A model generated the notes under the pieces. The model had not been told where the DNA came from, ran no database searches, and saw only the letters and a list, made by a program, of their open reading frames with translations. This document shows, one piece after another, positions 39,542 through 48,580 of a stretch of 64,000 nucleotides of DNA (position 1 is its first letter; every line of letters starts with the position of its first letter). The position numbers and the translations under genes are program-made. The DNA is taken from contig NZ_LMSS01000001.1 in assembly GCF_001429605.1 (NCBI RefSeq), positions 557,469 through 621,468 of the forward strand, read 5' to 3'. The stretch is from Phycicoccus sp. Soil802. Its GTDB lineage: Bacteria > Actinomycetota > Actinomycetes > Actinomycetales > Dermatophilaceae.

Positions 39542-40360
39542 CTAGGACGAAGGAGGGGCCTCTGACGTTCCTTCGGCGACCTTCAGTCGGGCCGTCCACC
39601 GGTCGCCGCGGCGCTCCAGTTCGAGCGGCATCCCGAAGGTCTCGGAGAGGTTCGCCTCCGTGAGGGTGATCTCGAGCGGCCCCTGGGCCACGATGCGCCC
39701 GTCGCGCAGCAGCAGGACGTCGGTGAAGTGGGGCGGGATCTCCTCGACGTGGTGGGTGACGAGGATCAGTGCGGGTGCCTCGACGTCTGCGGCCAGCACA
39801 CCCAGCCGGCGCACGAGGTCCTCGCGACCACCGAGGTCGAGGCCTGCGGCGGGCTCGTCGAGCAGCATCAGCTCGGGGTCGGTCATCAGCGCCCGGGCGA
39901 TCTGGACCCGCTTGCGCTCCCCTTCGGACAGGGTGCCGTAGGTGCGGTCGGCCAGGTGGTCCGCCCCGAGCGCGGCGAGCAGCTCGGAGGCTCGGGCGTG
40001 GTCGAACGTCTCGTAGCTCTCGCGCCAGCGACCGACGACTCCGTAGGAGGCGGTCACCACGACGTTGTGGACCACCTCGTCGAACGGGATGCGCTCGGCC
40101 AGGGCGGCCGAGGCGAGCCCGATCCGCGGCCGGAGCTCGAAGACGTCGACCGCTCCCAGCACCTCGCCCAGCACGCCGGCCACGCCACGCGTGGGGTGCA
40201 TCCGTCCGGCAGCCAGCTGGAGCAGCGTCGTCTTGCCGGCGCCGTTCGGGCCGAGGATGACCCAGCGCTGTCCCTCCTCGACCTCCCAGGAGACGTCGTC
40301 GAGCAGGGTCGCCTGACCCCGGACGACAGTCACTCCTGCGAACTCAAGGACGTCACTCAT
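39542..40360 (-). CDS. ABC transporter ATP-binding protein (ModF/YlmA-like)
   Basis: A 272-residue single ABC ATPase. Walker A LGPNGAGKTT (about 36-45), Q-loop region around GLASAALAERIPF, signature LSEGERKRV (about 143-151; E in place of the usual G at one position), Walker B LMLLDEPAAGLD (about 163-174) and H-loop LVTHHVEEIP. No permease gene is near, and the long Q-loop region and EIPPHFTD after the H-loop resemble the soluble YlmA/ModF-like group rather than a true importer. TAGGGT (40369-40374, minus) ends 8 nt before the ATG. Confidence 0.88.
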   Translation of the reverse strand: MSDVLEFAGVTVVRGQATLLDDVSWEVEEGQRWVILGPNGAGKTTLLQLAAGRMHPTRGVAGVLGEVLGAVDVFELRPRIGLASAALAERIPFDEVVHNVVVTASYGVVGRWRESYETFDHARASELLAALGADHLADRTYGTLSEGERKRVQIARALMTDPELMLLDEPAAGLDLGGREDLVRRLGVLAADVEAPALILVTHHVEEIPPHFTDVLLLRDGRIVAQGPLEITLTEANLSETFGMPLELERRGDRWTARLKVAEGTSEAPPSS

Positions 40361-40368
40361 GTCACGGG

Positions 40369-40386
40369 ACCCTATCGGCTTAGCAT
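40369..40386. promoter_or_regulatory. Back-to-back -10 elements of the divergent ABC and hypothetical genes
   Basis: ACCCTA (40369-40374) reads TAGGGT for the minus gene, 8 nt before its ATG; TAGCAT (40381-40386) ends 6 nt before ATG 40393. The whole divergent gap is 32 bp, so both mRNAs are probably leaderless. Confidence 0.45.
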
Positions 40387-40392
40387 GACGGG

Positions 40393-41160
40393 ATGCCCGA
40401 ACTCCCTGCGTCCGTGCGGCTTTCGCTGTGGACCACCCACGCCTGGGCGACAGGGACCCCACTCGAGGACGCCCTCGCCCGCGCCCTGCCCGACATCGAC
40501 CACGTGGCTGGCGACCTCGACCGCCTCGCGCTGTGGCACGACCTCGGGGAACAGGCCCTCCTCGTGGCGCTCCCGGCGCCGGGCGACCTCGTCGGCCTCC
40601 CGGGCGCGTCGGTCGAGGCCCAGGGTGCCGCGGCCGTGGGGGGCGAGTGCGTGTTCGTCCCCGGCCTCGGCGGGATGCTCGTGCCCACGATCTCGACGTA
40701 CGGTGCCGGTCCCGAGGGTGGGCTGGACGTCGGCACCCGGGTGGACTGGACGGCATACGACGCGCAACCGGTGCCCCGGCACCGCGTGGAGGCGCTCGAG
40801 CCGTCACAGCTCGAGCGGCACCTGCGCGACGAGATCCGCACCGCCACCGAGGCCATCGACGCGGTCGGCGGCCAGCCGTTCGGCGCCACCGCTGCCCGCG
40901 AGCTCGCCGATGCCGCCATGGGTGGTCGCTGGGGGCTGCCGACCGGGCTGCCGGGCCGGGCCGCTCGCGTCATCGCCCTGGCCGGCACGATCGACACCGT
41001 CGTCGACGTGGCCCTGGCGGCGGGCGACGGCGCCCTCACGGCGGCGGAGGCAGGCGCCCGGCACCGCCTGCTGCTGCGCCTCCAGCGGGCCTCGGAGCGC
41101 GCGCTGGCCGATGCCACGAACGCGGCCTGCGCGGTGCTGGCGGGCTGGCGACCGGCCTGA
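40393..41160 (+). CDS. Conserved hypothetical protein
   Basis: A 255-residue cytosolic protein of no family I can name. The first half (about 1-140) is a beta-rich domain with SVRLSLWTTHAWATG and VDWTAYDAQPVPRHRVE; the second half is helical and Ala/Arg-rich (about 145-252). There is no signal peptide, membrane helix or catalytic motif that stands out. Codon use is typical of the genome. It sits between an ABC ATPase (divergent) and the receiver/reductase fusion (same strand, 31 bp downstream with its own likely -10). Confidence 0.75.
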   Translation: MPELPASVRLSLWTTHAWATGTPLEDALARALPDIDHVAGDLDRLALWHDLGEQALLVALPAPGDLVGLPGASVEAQGAAAVGGECVFVPGLGGMLVPTISTYGAGPEGGLDVGTRVDWTAYDAQPVPRHRVEALEPSQLERHLRDEIRTATEAIDAVGGQPFGATAARELADAAMGGRWGLPTGLPGRAARVIALAGTIDTVVDVALAAGDGALTAAEAGARHRLLLRLQRASERALADATNAACAVLAGWRPA

Positions 41161-41191
41161 ACTCGCGCCCGGCGGATTAGGCTTGGACACC

Positions 41192-42901
41192 ATGGCGGAC
41201 CCCGCAATCATCCTGGTGTCGGAACACCACGCCGACACGCTGCTCGAGGAGTTCCAGAGCAGGTACGCGCGCGACTACGACCTGCGCACGGCCGGCTCCT
41301 GCACGGAGGCCGAGTCGATCGCCCGCGAGATCCGTGACCGCGGCGACCACGTCGCCCTCTTCGTCACCGACTCACGGCTGCCCGACGTCGAGAGCGTCCA
41401 CTACGCGTTCCACCGCTGGCGCCTGGTCGTCGCGACCGCTCGCCGGGTCGTGGCCGCCCACTGGGACTACTTCCTCGCCGACGCGCCCGACCTGCGGGTC
41501 GGCATGGCCAAGGGCAAGTTCGACGCCTACCTCCTCATGCCGCGTGGGCGGCGCGACGAGGAGTTCCACAACGCCATCACCGACCTGCTGTCGGAGTGGA
41601 CCTCCACGATCCCCCAGCCCGAGGTCGTCGTCGCCAAGGTCATCTCGCCGACCCATGACGCGCTCACGATGGCGATCCGCGACTTCCTCGACCGGATGGG
41701 CATGCAGAACCGGCTCTGGCACCCCGACACCCTGGAGCTGCAGGACTACCTCGCGGGGATCCGCGAGCAGCTCGGGGTCGACGAGCTCCGCTGGCCGCTG
41801 GTCGTGGCAGCCAACCGGGTGCCCGTCCAGGCGACCAGCGTCCGCGACGTCGCGATCGCGATCAACGGCGCCCCGCGCAACTTCGAGCTCGACGGTGTCG
41901 TCGACCTCGCGGTCGTGGGTGGCGGACCCGCCGGACTCGCCGCGGCCGTCTACGGCGCGTCCGAGGGCCTCTCCGTGGTCGTGCTGGAGGCCGAGGCGAT
42001 CGGCGGCCAGGCCGGCACGAGCTCCATGATCCGCAACTACCTCGGCTTCCCCCGGGGCATCTCGGGCATGCGGCTGGCCCAGCGTGCGCGCAACCAGGCG
42101 CTGCGCTTCGGGACCGACTTCCTCACCGGGTGGGAAGTCACCGCGCTCGAGCCGGGCACCGACCAGGCCCCACACCTGCTGCGCACGGACGGCGGCGAGG
42201 TACGGGCCAGGACCGTGCTGATCTCCAGTGGCGTGGCCTACCGCAAGCTCGGGGTGCCCCCGCTCGAGGCCCTCGTCGGGGCCGGCGTCAACTACGGCGC
42301 CGCCATGACCGCAGCCCGCGAGATGGAGGGTTACGACGTCGTGGTGGTCGGGGGCGGCAACTCCGCCGGCCAGGCCGCGCTGCACCTGGCGCGGTTCGCG
42401 AGCTCGGTGACGATCGTGGTCCGCCGCGGCGGGCTCGAGGAGACCATGTCGCAGTACCTGATCGACGAGATCGGCTACAACGAGCGCATCTCCGTGCTGC
42501 CCTGCACCAGGGTGGTCGACGGTGGCGGCGAGGGTCAGCTCGAGTGGGTGTGTCTCGAGGACACCACCACGGGTCGGCGCACGACGAAGCAGGCGCGGGG
42601 ACTGTTCCTGCTGCTCGGCGCCGCGCCCCGGTGCGACTGGCTGCCACCCCAGCTGGCCCGGGACAAGCACAGCTTCGTGCTCACCGGACGCGACGTGCCG
42701 CGTGACCAGTGGACCGACGACGTGCCCCCTGCCAACCTGGCCACGACGGTGCCCGGCATCTTCGCCGCCGGCGACATCAGGGCAGGGTCGATGAAGCGGG
42801 TCGCTGCCGCCAGCGGGGAGGGCGCCTCGGTGGTGCCCCTCGTGCACGCCTACCTCGCGCCCGCGACCGAGGACGAGCTGGCCTCGGCGCCGGTGTCGTA
42901 G
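41192..42901 (+). CDS. Fused receiver-like / thioredoxin reductase-like flavoprotein lacking redox cysteines
   Basis: A 569-residue fusion. Residues about 1-135 resemble a response-regulator receiver (Asp in LFVTDSRLPD), but the conserved Lys-Pro is replaced by Met-Pro in YLLMPRG. Residues about 145-230 look like a thioredoxin-fold linker. Residues 240-560 are a TrxB-like flavoprotein: FAD site GGGPAGLAAAVYGA (about 243), GGQAGTSSMIRNYLGFP, NADPH site VVGGGNSAGQAAL (about 385) and PGIFAAGDIRAGSMKR. Where TrxB has CATC, this has YGAAMT (about 367). It probably transfers electrons from NADPH by flavin alone; partner unknown. TAGGCT ends 8 nt before the ATG. Confidence 0.88.
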   Translation: MADPAIILVSEHHADTLLEEFQSRYARDYDLRTAGSCTEAESIAREIRDRGDHVALFVTDSRLPDVESVHYAFHRWRLVVATARRVVAAHWDYFLADAPDLRVGMAKGKFDAYLLMPRGRRDEEFHNAITDLLSEWTSTIPQPEVVVAKVISPTHDALTMAIRDFLDRMGMQNRLWHPDTLELQDYLAGIREQLGVDELRWPLVVAANRVPVQATSVRDVAIAINGAPRNFELDGVVDLAVVGGGPAGLAAAVYGASEGLSVVVLEAEAIGGQAGTSSMIRNYLGFPRGISGMRLAQRARNQALRFGTDFLTGWEVTALEPGTDQAPHLLRTDGGEVRARTVLISSGVAYRKLGVPPLEALVGAGVNYGAAMTAAREMEGYDVVVVGGGNSAGQAALHLARFASSVTIVVRRGGLEETMSQYLIDEIGYNERISVLPCTRVVDGGGEGQLEWVCLEDTTTGRRTTKQARGLFLLLGAAPRCDWLPPQLARDKHSFVLTGRDVPRDQWTDDVPPANLATTVPGIFAAGDIRAGSMKRVAAASGEGASVVPLVHAYLAPATEDELASAPVS

Positions 42902-42918
42902 CCGGGCCGAGGGTCGGC

Positions 42919-44109
42919 TCAGCCGAGCACGTCGCGGTAGACCTGGATGGTGCGGTCGCCGATGGTGGCCCACGAGAACGCGTCGACCGCGCGGGTGCGC
43001 CCGGCCAGCCCCATGGCGCTGGCGCGCGCCGGGTCACTGACCGCGTCGTTGAGCGCGTGCGCCAGGTCGGCGACGAACCGGTCGGCGTCGAGGGGTATGC
43101 CGCTGCCGTCCTGCTTCTGCTCGATCGGCACCAACCAGCCGGTCTCGCCGTCCACGACGACCTCGGGGATGCCGCCGGTGGCCGTGGCCACGACAGCCAG
43201 CTCGCAGGCCATCGCCTCGAGGTTGACGATGCCCAGGGGCTCGTAGATCGAGGGGCAGGCGAAGACGGTCGCGGCCGAGAGCAGGGCGACCACCTCGGCG
43301 CGCGGCAGCATCTCGGGGATCCACACGACGCCCTTGCGGGTGGCGCGCAGCTCCTCCATGAGGCCCTGCACCTCGGCCATGATCTCGGGGGTGTCCGGCG
43401 AGCCGGCGCACAGGACGAGCTGCACGTCGGGCGGCAGCTGCGCGGCAGCTCGCAGGAGGTAGGGGAGCCCCTTCTGGCGGGTGATCCGTCCGACGAAGAT
43501 GACGGACTTGCCGTCCGGGTCGACACCGTGCCGCCGGACGGTGTCGTCGTCGCGGTGCCGCTGCCACAGCTGCGAGTCGATGCCGTTGTGGACGACCTTC
43601 ACCCGCTCGGGGTCGATCGAGGGGTAGCTGCGCAGGACGTCCTGGCGCATGCCCTCGCTCACCGCGATGACCGCGGCGGCGGCCTCGTAGGCGGTGCGCT
43701 CGACGAACGACGAGACCCGGTAGCCGCCGCCGAGCTGCTCGGCCTTCCAGGGCCGCATCGGTTCCAGGCTGTGGGCGCTCACCACGTGCGGCATGCCGCC
43801 GAGCAGCGACCCGACGTGCCCGGCGAAGTTGGCGTACCAGGTGTGGGAGTGGACCAGGTCGGCCCCGACGCAGTCGCCCGCCATCGCCAGGTCGACCCCC
43901 ATCGTGCGGATCGCGGCGTTCGCGCCCGCGAGGTCCGGCAGGTCGGCATACCCGGTCGTCCCCTCCTCGACCACGGGCACGCCGAACGCGCGCACCCGCG
44001 CATCGACATCGCCCCTGTCGCGCAACGCGCGGACGAGCTCGGCGACGTGGACCCCCGCTCCGCCGTAGATGTTGGGCGGGTACTCCTTGGTCAGGATGTC
44101 GACTCTCAC
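42919..44109 (-). CDS. glgA: Glycogen synthase / alpha-glucosyltransferase (actinobacterial GT4 type)
   Basis: Transfers glucose from ADP-glucose to make alpha-1,4-glucan or maltose 1-phosphate; in mycobacteria the orthologue is GlgM. The 396 residues have the GT-B layout: KEYPPNIYGGAGVHVAEL (about 8-25, sugar-nucleotide Lys and Gly loop), HSHTWYANFAG, central IFVGRITRQKGLPYLLRA (about 198-215), and the acceptor motif PSIYEPLGIVNLEAMACE with its Glu pair (about 293-310). The GTG start lies 7 nt after TACGCT (44117-44122, minus). Divergent from glgC across 76 bp. Confidence 0.94.
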   Translation of the reverse strand: MRVDILTKEYPPNIYGGAGVHVAELVRALRDRGDVDARVRAFGVPVVEEGTTGYADLPDLAGANAAIRTMGVDLAMAGDCVGADLVHSHTWYANFAGHVGSLLGGMPHVVSAHSLEPMRPWKAEQLGGGYRVSSFVERTAYEAAAAVIAVSEGMRQDVLRSYPSIDPERVKVVHNGIDSQLWQRHRDDDTVRRHGVDPDGKSVIFVGRITRQKGLPYLLRAAAQLPPDVQLVLCAGSPDTPEIMAEVQGLMEELRATRKGVVWIPEMLPRAEVVALLSAATVFACPSIYEPLGIVNLEAMACELAVVATATGGIPEVVVDGETGWLVPIEQKQDGSGIPLDADRFVADLAHALNDAVSDPARASAMGLAGRTRAVDAFSWATIGDRTIQVYRDVLG

Positions 44110-44116
44110 GCTCGCG

Positions 44117-44179
44117 AGCGTAGCCGCGTCGGCTCATCTGCGGACAGGGGTCGCCGCGCGGCGTCACAGTCCCTAGGGT
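44117..44179. promoter_or_regulatory. Divergent glgA/glgC promoter region
   Basis: AGCGTA (44117-44122) reads TACGCT for glgA, 7 nt before its GTG; TAGGGT (44174-44179) ends 6 nt before the glgC ATG. Both point to leaderless mRNAs from one 76-bp gap, which would let one regulator control both genes. Confidence 0.5.
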
Positions 44180-44185
44180 CGACCC

Positions 44186-45439
44186 ATGGCGTACAAGTCT
44201 GGTGGACCCAAGGTGCTGGCCATCGTCCTCGCGGGTGGGGAGGGGAAGCGGCTGATGCCGCTGACCGCCGACCGAGCCAAACCAGCGGTGCCGTTCGGGG
44301 GGATCTACCGGCTGATCGACTTCGCGCTGAGCAACATCGTGAACAGCGGCTACCTCAAGGTGGTCGTCCTCACCCAGTACAAGTCGCACAGCCTCGACCG
44401 CCACGTCACCAAGACCTGGCGGATGTCGACGATGCTCGGCAACTACGTGGCCCCGGTCCCGGCGCAGCAGCGCATCGACAAGAACTGGTACCTCGGCTCG
44501 GCGAACGCGATCTTCCAGAGCCTCAACCTGATCCACGACGAGAAGCCCGACATCGTCGTGGTGGTCGGCGCCGACCACGTCTACCGGATGGACTTCTCGC
44601 AGATGGTCGCCCAGCACATCGAGACCAAGGCAGGCGTGACGGTCGCGGCCATCCGCCAACCGATCTCGCTGGCCGACCAGTTCGGGGTGATCGAGGTCGA
44701 CGACGGCGACCACCGCAAGATCGGGGCGTTCAAGGAGAAGCCCAAGGACGCCAAGGGCCTGCCCGACTCCCCCGACGAGGTGCTCGCGTCCATGGGCAAC
44801 TACGTCTTCGACGCGGACGTGCTGATCGACGCCGTGACCCGCGACAACGACCGCGAGGGCAGCAAGCACGACATGGGCGGCGACATCGTCCCCGACTTCG
44901 TGGACAACGGTGCCGGCTACGTCTACGACTTCAAGGACAACGTCATCCCGGGCGCGACGCCCCGTGACCAGGCCTACTGGCGCGATGTCGGGACGATGGA
45001 CTCCTACTGGGAGGCGCACATGGACCTCGTGTCCATCCACCCGGTCTTCAACCTCTACAACTACGACTGGCCGATCTACACCGACTACGGGCCGCTCGCG
45101 CCCGCGAAGCTCGTCCACGGCGCGGCCGGCAAGTTCGGCGAGGCGCACAACTCGGCGGTCTCCCCCGGTGTCGTCATCTCCGGCGCGACGGTCACCAACT
45201 CGGTGCTCTCCCCGCGGTGCCACATCCACAGCGGCACGACGATCGACGACAGCGTGCTGCTCGACGGCGTCGAGGTCGGACGGGGCTGCGTCATCAAGCG
45301 GGCCATCATCGACAAGGGGGTGCAGGTTCCCGAGGACACCACCATCGGCGTCGACCACGACCACGACCGCGCCCGCGGGTTCATGGTGACCGAGTCGGGC
45401 CTGACCGTCATCGCCAAGTTCCAGGAGGTCACTGCGTGA
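44186..45439 (+). CDS. glgC: Glucose-1-phosphate adenylyltransferase
   Basis: Makes ADP-glucose from glucose 1-phosphate and ATP, the committed step of glycogen synthesis. The 417 residues show the pyrophosphorylase loop [20 protein letters not shown] (about 14-33), [25 protein letters not shown] (metal Asp, about 131-133), FKEKPKDA (substrate Lys) and a left-handed beta-helix tail (about 300-400: [24 protein letters not shown]). Stop overlaps the next GTG, so the F420 oxidoreductase is translated from the same mRNA. Confidence 0.97.
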   Translation: MAYKSGGPKVLAIVLAGGEGKRLMPLTADRAKPAVPFGGIYRLIDFALSNIVNSGYLKVVVLTQYKSHSLDRHVTKTWRMSTMLGNYVAPVPAQQRIDKNWYLGSANAIFQSLNLIHDEKPDIVVVVGADHVYRMDFSQMVAQHIETKAGVTVAAIRQPISLADQFGVIEVDDGDHRKIGAFKEKPKDAKGLPDSPDEVLASMGNYVFDADVLIDAVTRDNDREGSKHDMGGDIVPDFVDNGAGYVYDFKDNVIPGATPRDQAYWRDVGTMDSYWEAHMDLVSIHPVFNLYNYDWPIYTDYGPLAPAKLVHGAAGKFGEAHNSAVSPGVVISGATVTNSVLSPRCHIHSGTTIDDSVLLDGVEVGRGCVIKRAIIDKGVQVPEDTTIGVDHDHDRARGFMVTESGLTVIAKFQEVTA

Positions 45440-46251
45440 CGGGCGACCGGCCGATCCGGATCGGGGTCCAGCTCCAACCGCAGCACGCCGAGTACGCCGC
45501 GATCCGTCGCGCCGCGGCCGAGGCGGAGGAGATCGGTGTCGACATCGTCTTCAACTGGGACCACTTCTACCCGCTCTACGGCCAGCCCGACGGGGCGCAC
45601 TTCGAATGCTGGACGATGCTCGGCGCCTGGGCCGAGGCCACTTCGCGCGTCGAGATCGGCGCGCTGGTCACGTGCAACAGCTACCGCAACCCGCAGCTGC
45701 TGGCCGACATGGCGCGGACCGTCGACCACATCAGTGGTGGCCGGCTCATCCTCGGCATCGGGTCGGGCTGGTTCGAGCGCGACTACGACGAGTACGGCTA
45801 CGAGTTCGGCACAGCGGGCAGGCGGCTGGACAACCTCGCCCGCGACCTGCCGCTCATCAAGCAGCGCTGGGCCAAGCTCAATCCCCCGCCGACCCGCGAC
45901 ATCCCCGTCCTCATCGGCGGCGGCGGCGAACGCAAGACGCTCAGGATCGTGGCCGAGCACGCCACCATCTGGCACGGTTTCGGCAGCGCGGAGACCATCG
46001 CTCACAAGCACGCCGTCCTCGACGAGTGGTGCGCGAAGCTGGGGCGCGACCCGGCCGAGATCGAGCGCTCCTCGGGTGTCTCCCCCAAGCCCGGTCGCCT
46101 CCCCGAGGACGTCAGGGACTACGTGGCCGGCGCCGAGGCCTTGTATGCCGTGGGCACGCGACTCTTCACCGTCGGTATCGGGGGCCCCAGGTACGACCTC
46201 GGCCCGATCCGCGACCTCGTCGCCTGGCGCGACGCGCGCCAGGCGACCTAG
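45436..46251 (+). CDS. LLM-class F420-dependent oxidoreductase in the glgC operon
   Basis: A 271-residue luciferase-like F420 oxidoreductase: [20 protein letters not shown] at the start, [35 protein letters not shown] and [22 protein letters not shown], and [19 protein letters not shown]. It is shorter than the member at 19628 and belongs to a different subgroup. GTG 45436 overlaps the glgC stop (GTGA), and AGGAGG lies 7 nt before it inside glgC, so translation is well supported. Why a redox enzyme should sit in a glycogen operon is unclear. Confidence 0.9.
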   Translation: MTGDRPIRIGVQLQPQHAEYAAIRRAAAEAEEIGVDIVFNWDHFYPLYGQPDGAHFECWTMLGAWAEATSRVEIGALVTCNSYRNPQLLADMARTVDHISGGRLILGIGSGWFERDYDEYGYEFGTAGRRLDNLARDLPLIKQRWAKLNPPPTRDIPVLIGGGGERKTLRIVAEHATIWHGFGSAETIAHKHAVLDEWCAKLGRDPAEIERSSGVSPKPGRLPEDVRDYVAGAEALYAVGTRLFTVGIGGPRYDLGPIRDLVAWRDARQAT

Positions 46252-46254
46252 CGG

Positions 46255-46500
46255 TCAGTCGTCCACTCGCCAACTCGGCGTGGACCCTCGCGACCCCTGT
46301 CCGTTCTTGACGTAGCGGCTCCGTCCCAGCCAGAGCCCCACCGCACAGAAAAGAACCGATGCCGGGACGTAGACCGCGATGGTGCGCCCAGGGTTGTGAG
46401 TGGTCGACAACGACGCCACAAGGCCCACGAACATCACGATCGCCACTGCGAAGGCGTCCTTGCGCAGCGAGGCCTCCTTGCTGTGCGTTCTCATGCTCAT
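46255..46500 (-). CDS. Small two-helix membrane protein (hypothetical)
   Basis: An 81-residue protein with two predicted membrane segments (about 16-33, FAVAIVMFVGLVASL, and 42-59, VYVPASVLFCAVGLWLG) and a basic C-terminal end. No family recognised. ATG 46500 or the ATG two codons later could start it. It follows the frameshifted secreted-protein gene by 9 nt on the same strand, forming a two-gene unit in a lower-GC islet. It converges with the F420 oxidoreductase gene. Confidence 0.6.
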   Translation of the reverse strand: MSMRTHSKEASLRKDAFAVAIVMFVGLVASLSTTHNPGRTIAVYVPASVLFCAVGLWLGRSRYVKNGQGSRGSTPSWRVDD

Positions 46501-46509
46501 GAGTGTCTC

Positions 46510-47119
46510 TCAGACCCTGCAGGTGACGAGATCAAAACGCACCAGGCTGATGTCTGCCAGCGGCGGGGCAGGAATCCGGAAGCGCAGGCACTTCTTTGCT
46601 GAGATTCCTTGGTTGATGACGGACTGCATCTTGGCGAAGTAGGCCTTGACCATGAACACGCATGCCGCGACGGTCGTAGCACCGGCCTTGATAAGCAGGC
46701 CACACGCAGCCTGGGACAGGTCGTTGATGGTGCCCATGTGCTGCTTGAGATACCACATCCACGACCACGAATAGCGCAGGTAGATGACGGTTTTCGGCTG
46801 TCCCAGCGAGTTGAACGCCACGCCGTACCAGTAGTCCGAACCTTTGGCTGCCGAAACGATGACGCTGGATGCGGCCAGCGCCTCCGGAGAGCTCGCGTCC
46901 AACAACATGACGCCCTCCTGAGCCGGTGTGTGTTGCGTGTCCAGGCGGTCGTTCGATCCGACTCCCGCCTCGACGGGTGTCCCAGCCGGGGGGCCTGAGT
47001 GGTGCACCCCACGAGGCCTGGCAGCCTCGATGGATGACGTCGAAGTCGCGGTTGCCGGCAAAAGCCAGCCCCAGCACCATTGCGATGAGTGTCGTCACGA
47101 CGTAAGGCAGTCTTTTCAT
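46510..47119 (-). pseudogene. Secreted hypothetical protein, interrupted by a 1-nt frameshift
   Basis: The frame from ATG 47119 begins with a signal peptide (MKRLPYVVTTLIAMVLGLA) but then degenerates into Arg/Gly-rich sequence. The neighbouring frame from about 47060 to 46510 reads as a normal mature protein (MLLDASSPEALAASSVIVSAAKG, then YWYGVAFNSLGQPKTVIYLRY-like and VFMVKAYFAKMQ). Removing one T from the TTTT run (AAAA at 47060-47063 on the plus strand) joins them as ...GLALPATATSTS..., a textbook cleavage site, giving about 202 residues. Either a real frameshift, a phase-variable run or a sequencing error. No family recognised. Confidence 0.65.
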
Positions 47120-47328
47120 GTAGTCCCCCGAGTCGTTCGTAGGCTCGCGGTTCGAGCTCGACACTGAAGCGAAGATAGAAAGTTAGGGATATACATGCAC
47201 GTGACTGCCTGTGACTACGTGGATTCATACAGATTCTTTACCCATCGCCTTGCGTGAGGTAGTAGGCCCTTCGGTGTCCGAACGGGTCGGATGGCGAGAC
47301 TCCCGGAGGGGGCTTCGACCTCCGTCGA

Positions 47329-47334
47329 TAGTGT
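47329..47334 (+). promoter_or_regulatory. Likely -10 element of serB
   Basis: TAGTGT ends 6 nt before GTG 47341; no ribosome site, so leaderless. The 221-bp gap upstream (47120-47340) is A+T-richer than average and otherwise holds only a 20-codon frame (47195-47257) that I do not count as a gene. Confidence 0.45.
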
Positions 47335-47340
47335 GATGAG

Positions 47341-48564
47341 GTGCCCGACCTGACCGCGCAGACGCTCCTGGTGACCATCTCCGGTGAGGACCGTCCGGGC
47401 GTCACCAGCACGTTCTTCGACGCCATCGCCGACGTGGGTGCCGAGGTGCTCGACCTCGAGCAGGTCGTCGTCCGTGGCCACCTCACCCTCGCGATGCTGC
47501 TCACCGCCGGCGAGGCCCACGAGCGGCTGCGCAGCGTGCTGACGAACGTCGGTCGCGACCTCGACCTCAAGGTGAAGATCAAGTCCGGCACCGGCGACAG
47601 CCGCAAGCGACGCGGCGGCCGGGCCGCGGTCGTCGTCCTCGGGGCCCCGCTGCGCGCCAGCGGCGTCGCGGCGATCACGGCCCGCATCGCCTCCCACGGC
47701 GCCAACATCGACCGCATCCGACGGTTGTCGCGCTACCCCGTCACCACGGTCGAGTTCGACGTCTCCGGCGCTGACGTGGACCGACTCCGTCGCGAGCTGG
47801 CCATGGAGTCGAGTGTCCACGGGCTCGACATCGCGGTCGCCGCCGGCGGCCTGGCCCGGCGCGGTCGCCGGCTGGTCGTCATGGACGTCGACTCCACGCT
47901 CATCCAGGATGAGGTCATCGAGTTGCTCGCCAGCCACGCCGGCCGGGAGGCCGAGGTGGCCGCCGTGACTGCAGCCGCAATGCGGGGCGAGCTCGACTTC
48001 GCCGACAGCCTGCGCGAGCGGGTCGCGGCACTCGAAGGTCTCCCCGTCTCGGTGCTCGACGACGTGCGCGCCGCCGTCCAGTTCACCCCGGGGGCACGGA
48101 CTCTCGTCCGCACCCTCAAGCGCCTCGGCTTCACCGTGGCCATCGTGTCGGGGGGCTTCATCGAGATCGTCGAGGACCTCGCCCGCGAGCTGGGCATCGA
48201 CCACGCCCACGCCAACCGCCTCGAGGTGCGCGACGGCATACTCACCGGACGCCTGGTCGGGGACATCGTGGACCGGGCCGGAAAGGCAGCCGCTCTGCGC
48301 CGGTTCGCCGCCGAGGCCGGCCTCCCGCTGTCGCGCACCGTCGCCATCGGCGACGGTGCCAACGACCTCGACATGCTGGAGGCGGCCGGGCTCGGGGTGG
48401 CCTTCAACGCCAAGCCGGTGGTGCGCGAGCAGGCCGACACCGCGGTGAACGTGCCCTACCTCGACGCGGTGCTCTACCTCCTGGGGATCACCCGCGAGGA
48501 GATCGAGGAGGCGGACGAGGCAGACGGCACGCCGACCCCCGCTCCGCCGATCCCCACCCCCTGA
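47341..48564 (+). CDS. serB: Phosphoserine phosphatase with two ACT domains
   Basis: Last step of serine synthesis, hydrolysing phosphoserine. The 407 residues comprise two ACT-type regulatory domains (about 5-78, LVTISGEDRPGVTSTFFDAI; and about 93-165) and a C-terminal HAD domain: motif I VMDVDSTLIQDEV (nucleophile Asp near 181), motif II VAIVSGGF, Lys in GKAAALRR and motif III GDGANDLDML. This is the long actinobacterial SerB2 form, where ACT domains sense serine. The C-terminal 20 residues are Pro-rich. cphB follows after 16 bp but has its own -10. Confidence 0.95.
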   Translation: MPDLTAQTLLVTISGEDRPGVTSTFFDAIADVGAEVLDLEQVVVRGHLTLAMLLTAGEAHERLRSVLTNVGRDLDLKVKIKSGTGDSRKRRGGRAAVVVLGAPLRASGVAAITARIASHGANIDRIRRLSRYPVTTVEFDVSGADVDRLRRELAMESSVHGLDIAVAAGGLARRGRRLVVMDVDSTLIQDEVIELLASHAGREAEVAAVTAAAMRGELDFADSLRERVAALEGLPVSVLDDVRAAVQFTPGARTLVRTLKRLGFTVAIVSGGFIEIVEDLARELGIDHAHANRLEVRDGILTGRLVGDIVDRAGKAAALRRFAAEAGLPLSRTVAIGDGANDLDMLEAAGLGVAFNAKPVVREQADTAVNVPYLDAVLYLLGITREEIEEADEADGTPTPAPPIPTP

Positions 48565-48568
48565 CTCC

Positions 48569-48574
48569 TAGGCT
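48569..48574 (+). promoter_or_regulatory. Likely -10 element of cphB
   Basis: TAGGCT ends 6 nt before ATG 48581 within the 16-bp gap after serB, suggesting a separate leaderless start for the cyanophycin genes. Confidence 0.45.
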
Positions 48575-48580
48575 GACGCA

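Noticed and set aside
47195-47257. 20-codon frame upstream of serB as a leader peptide
   Set aside because: No ribosome site, no attenuator hairpin after it, and serB has its own -10 just before the start.
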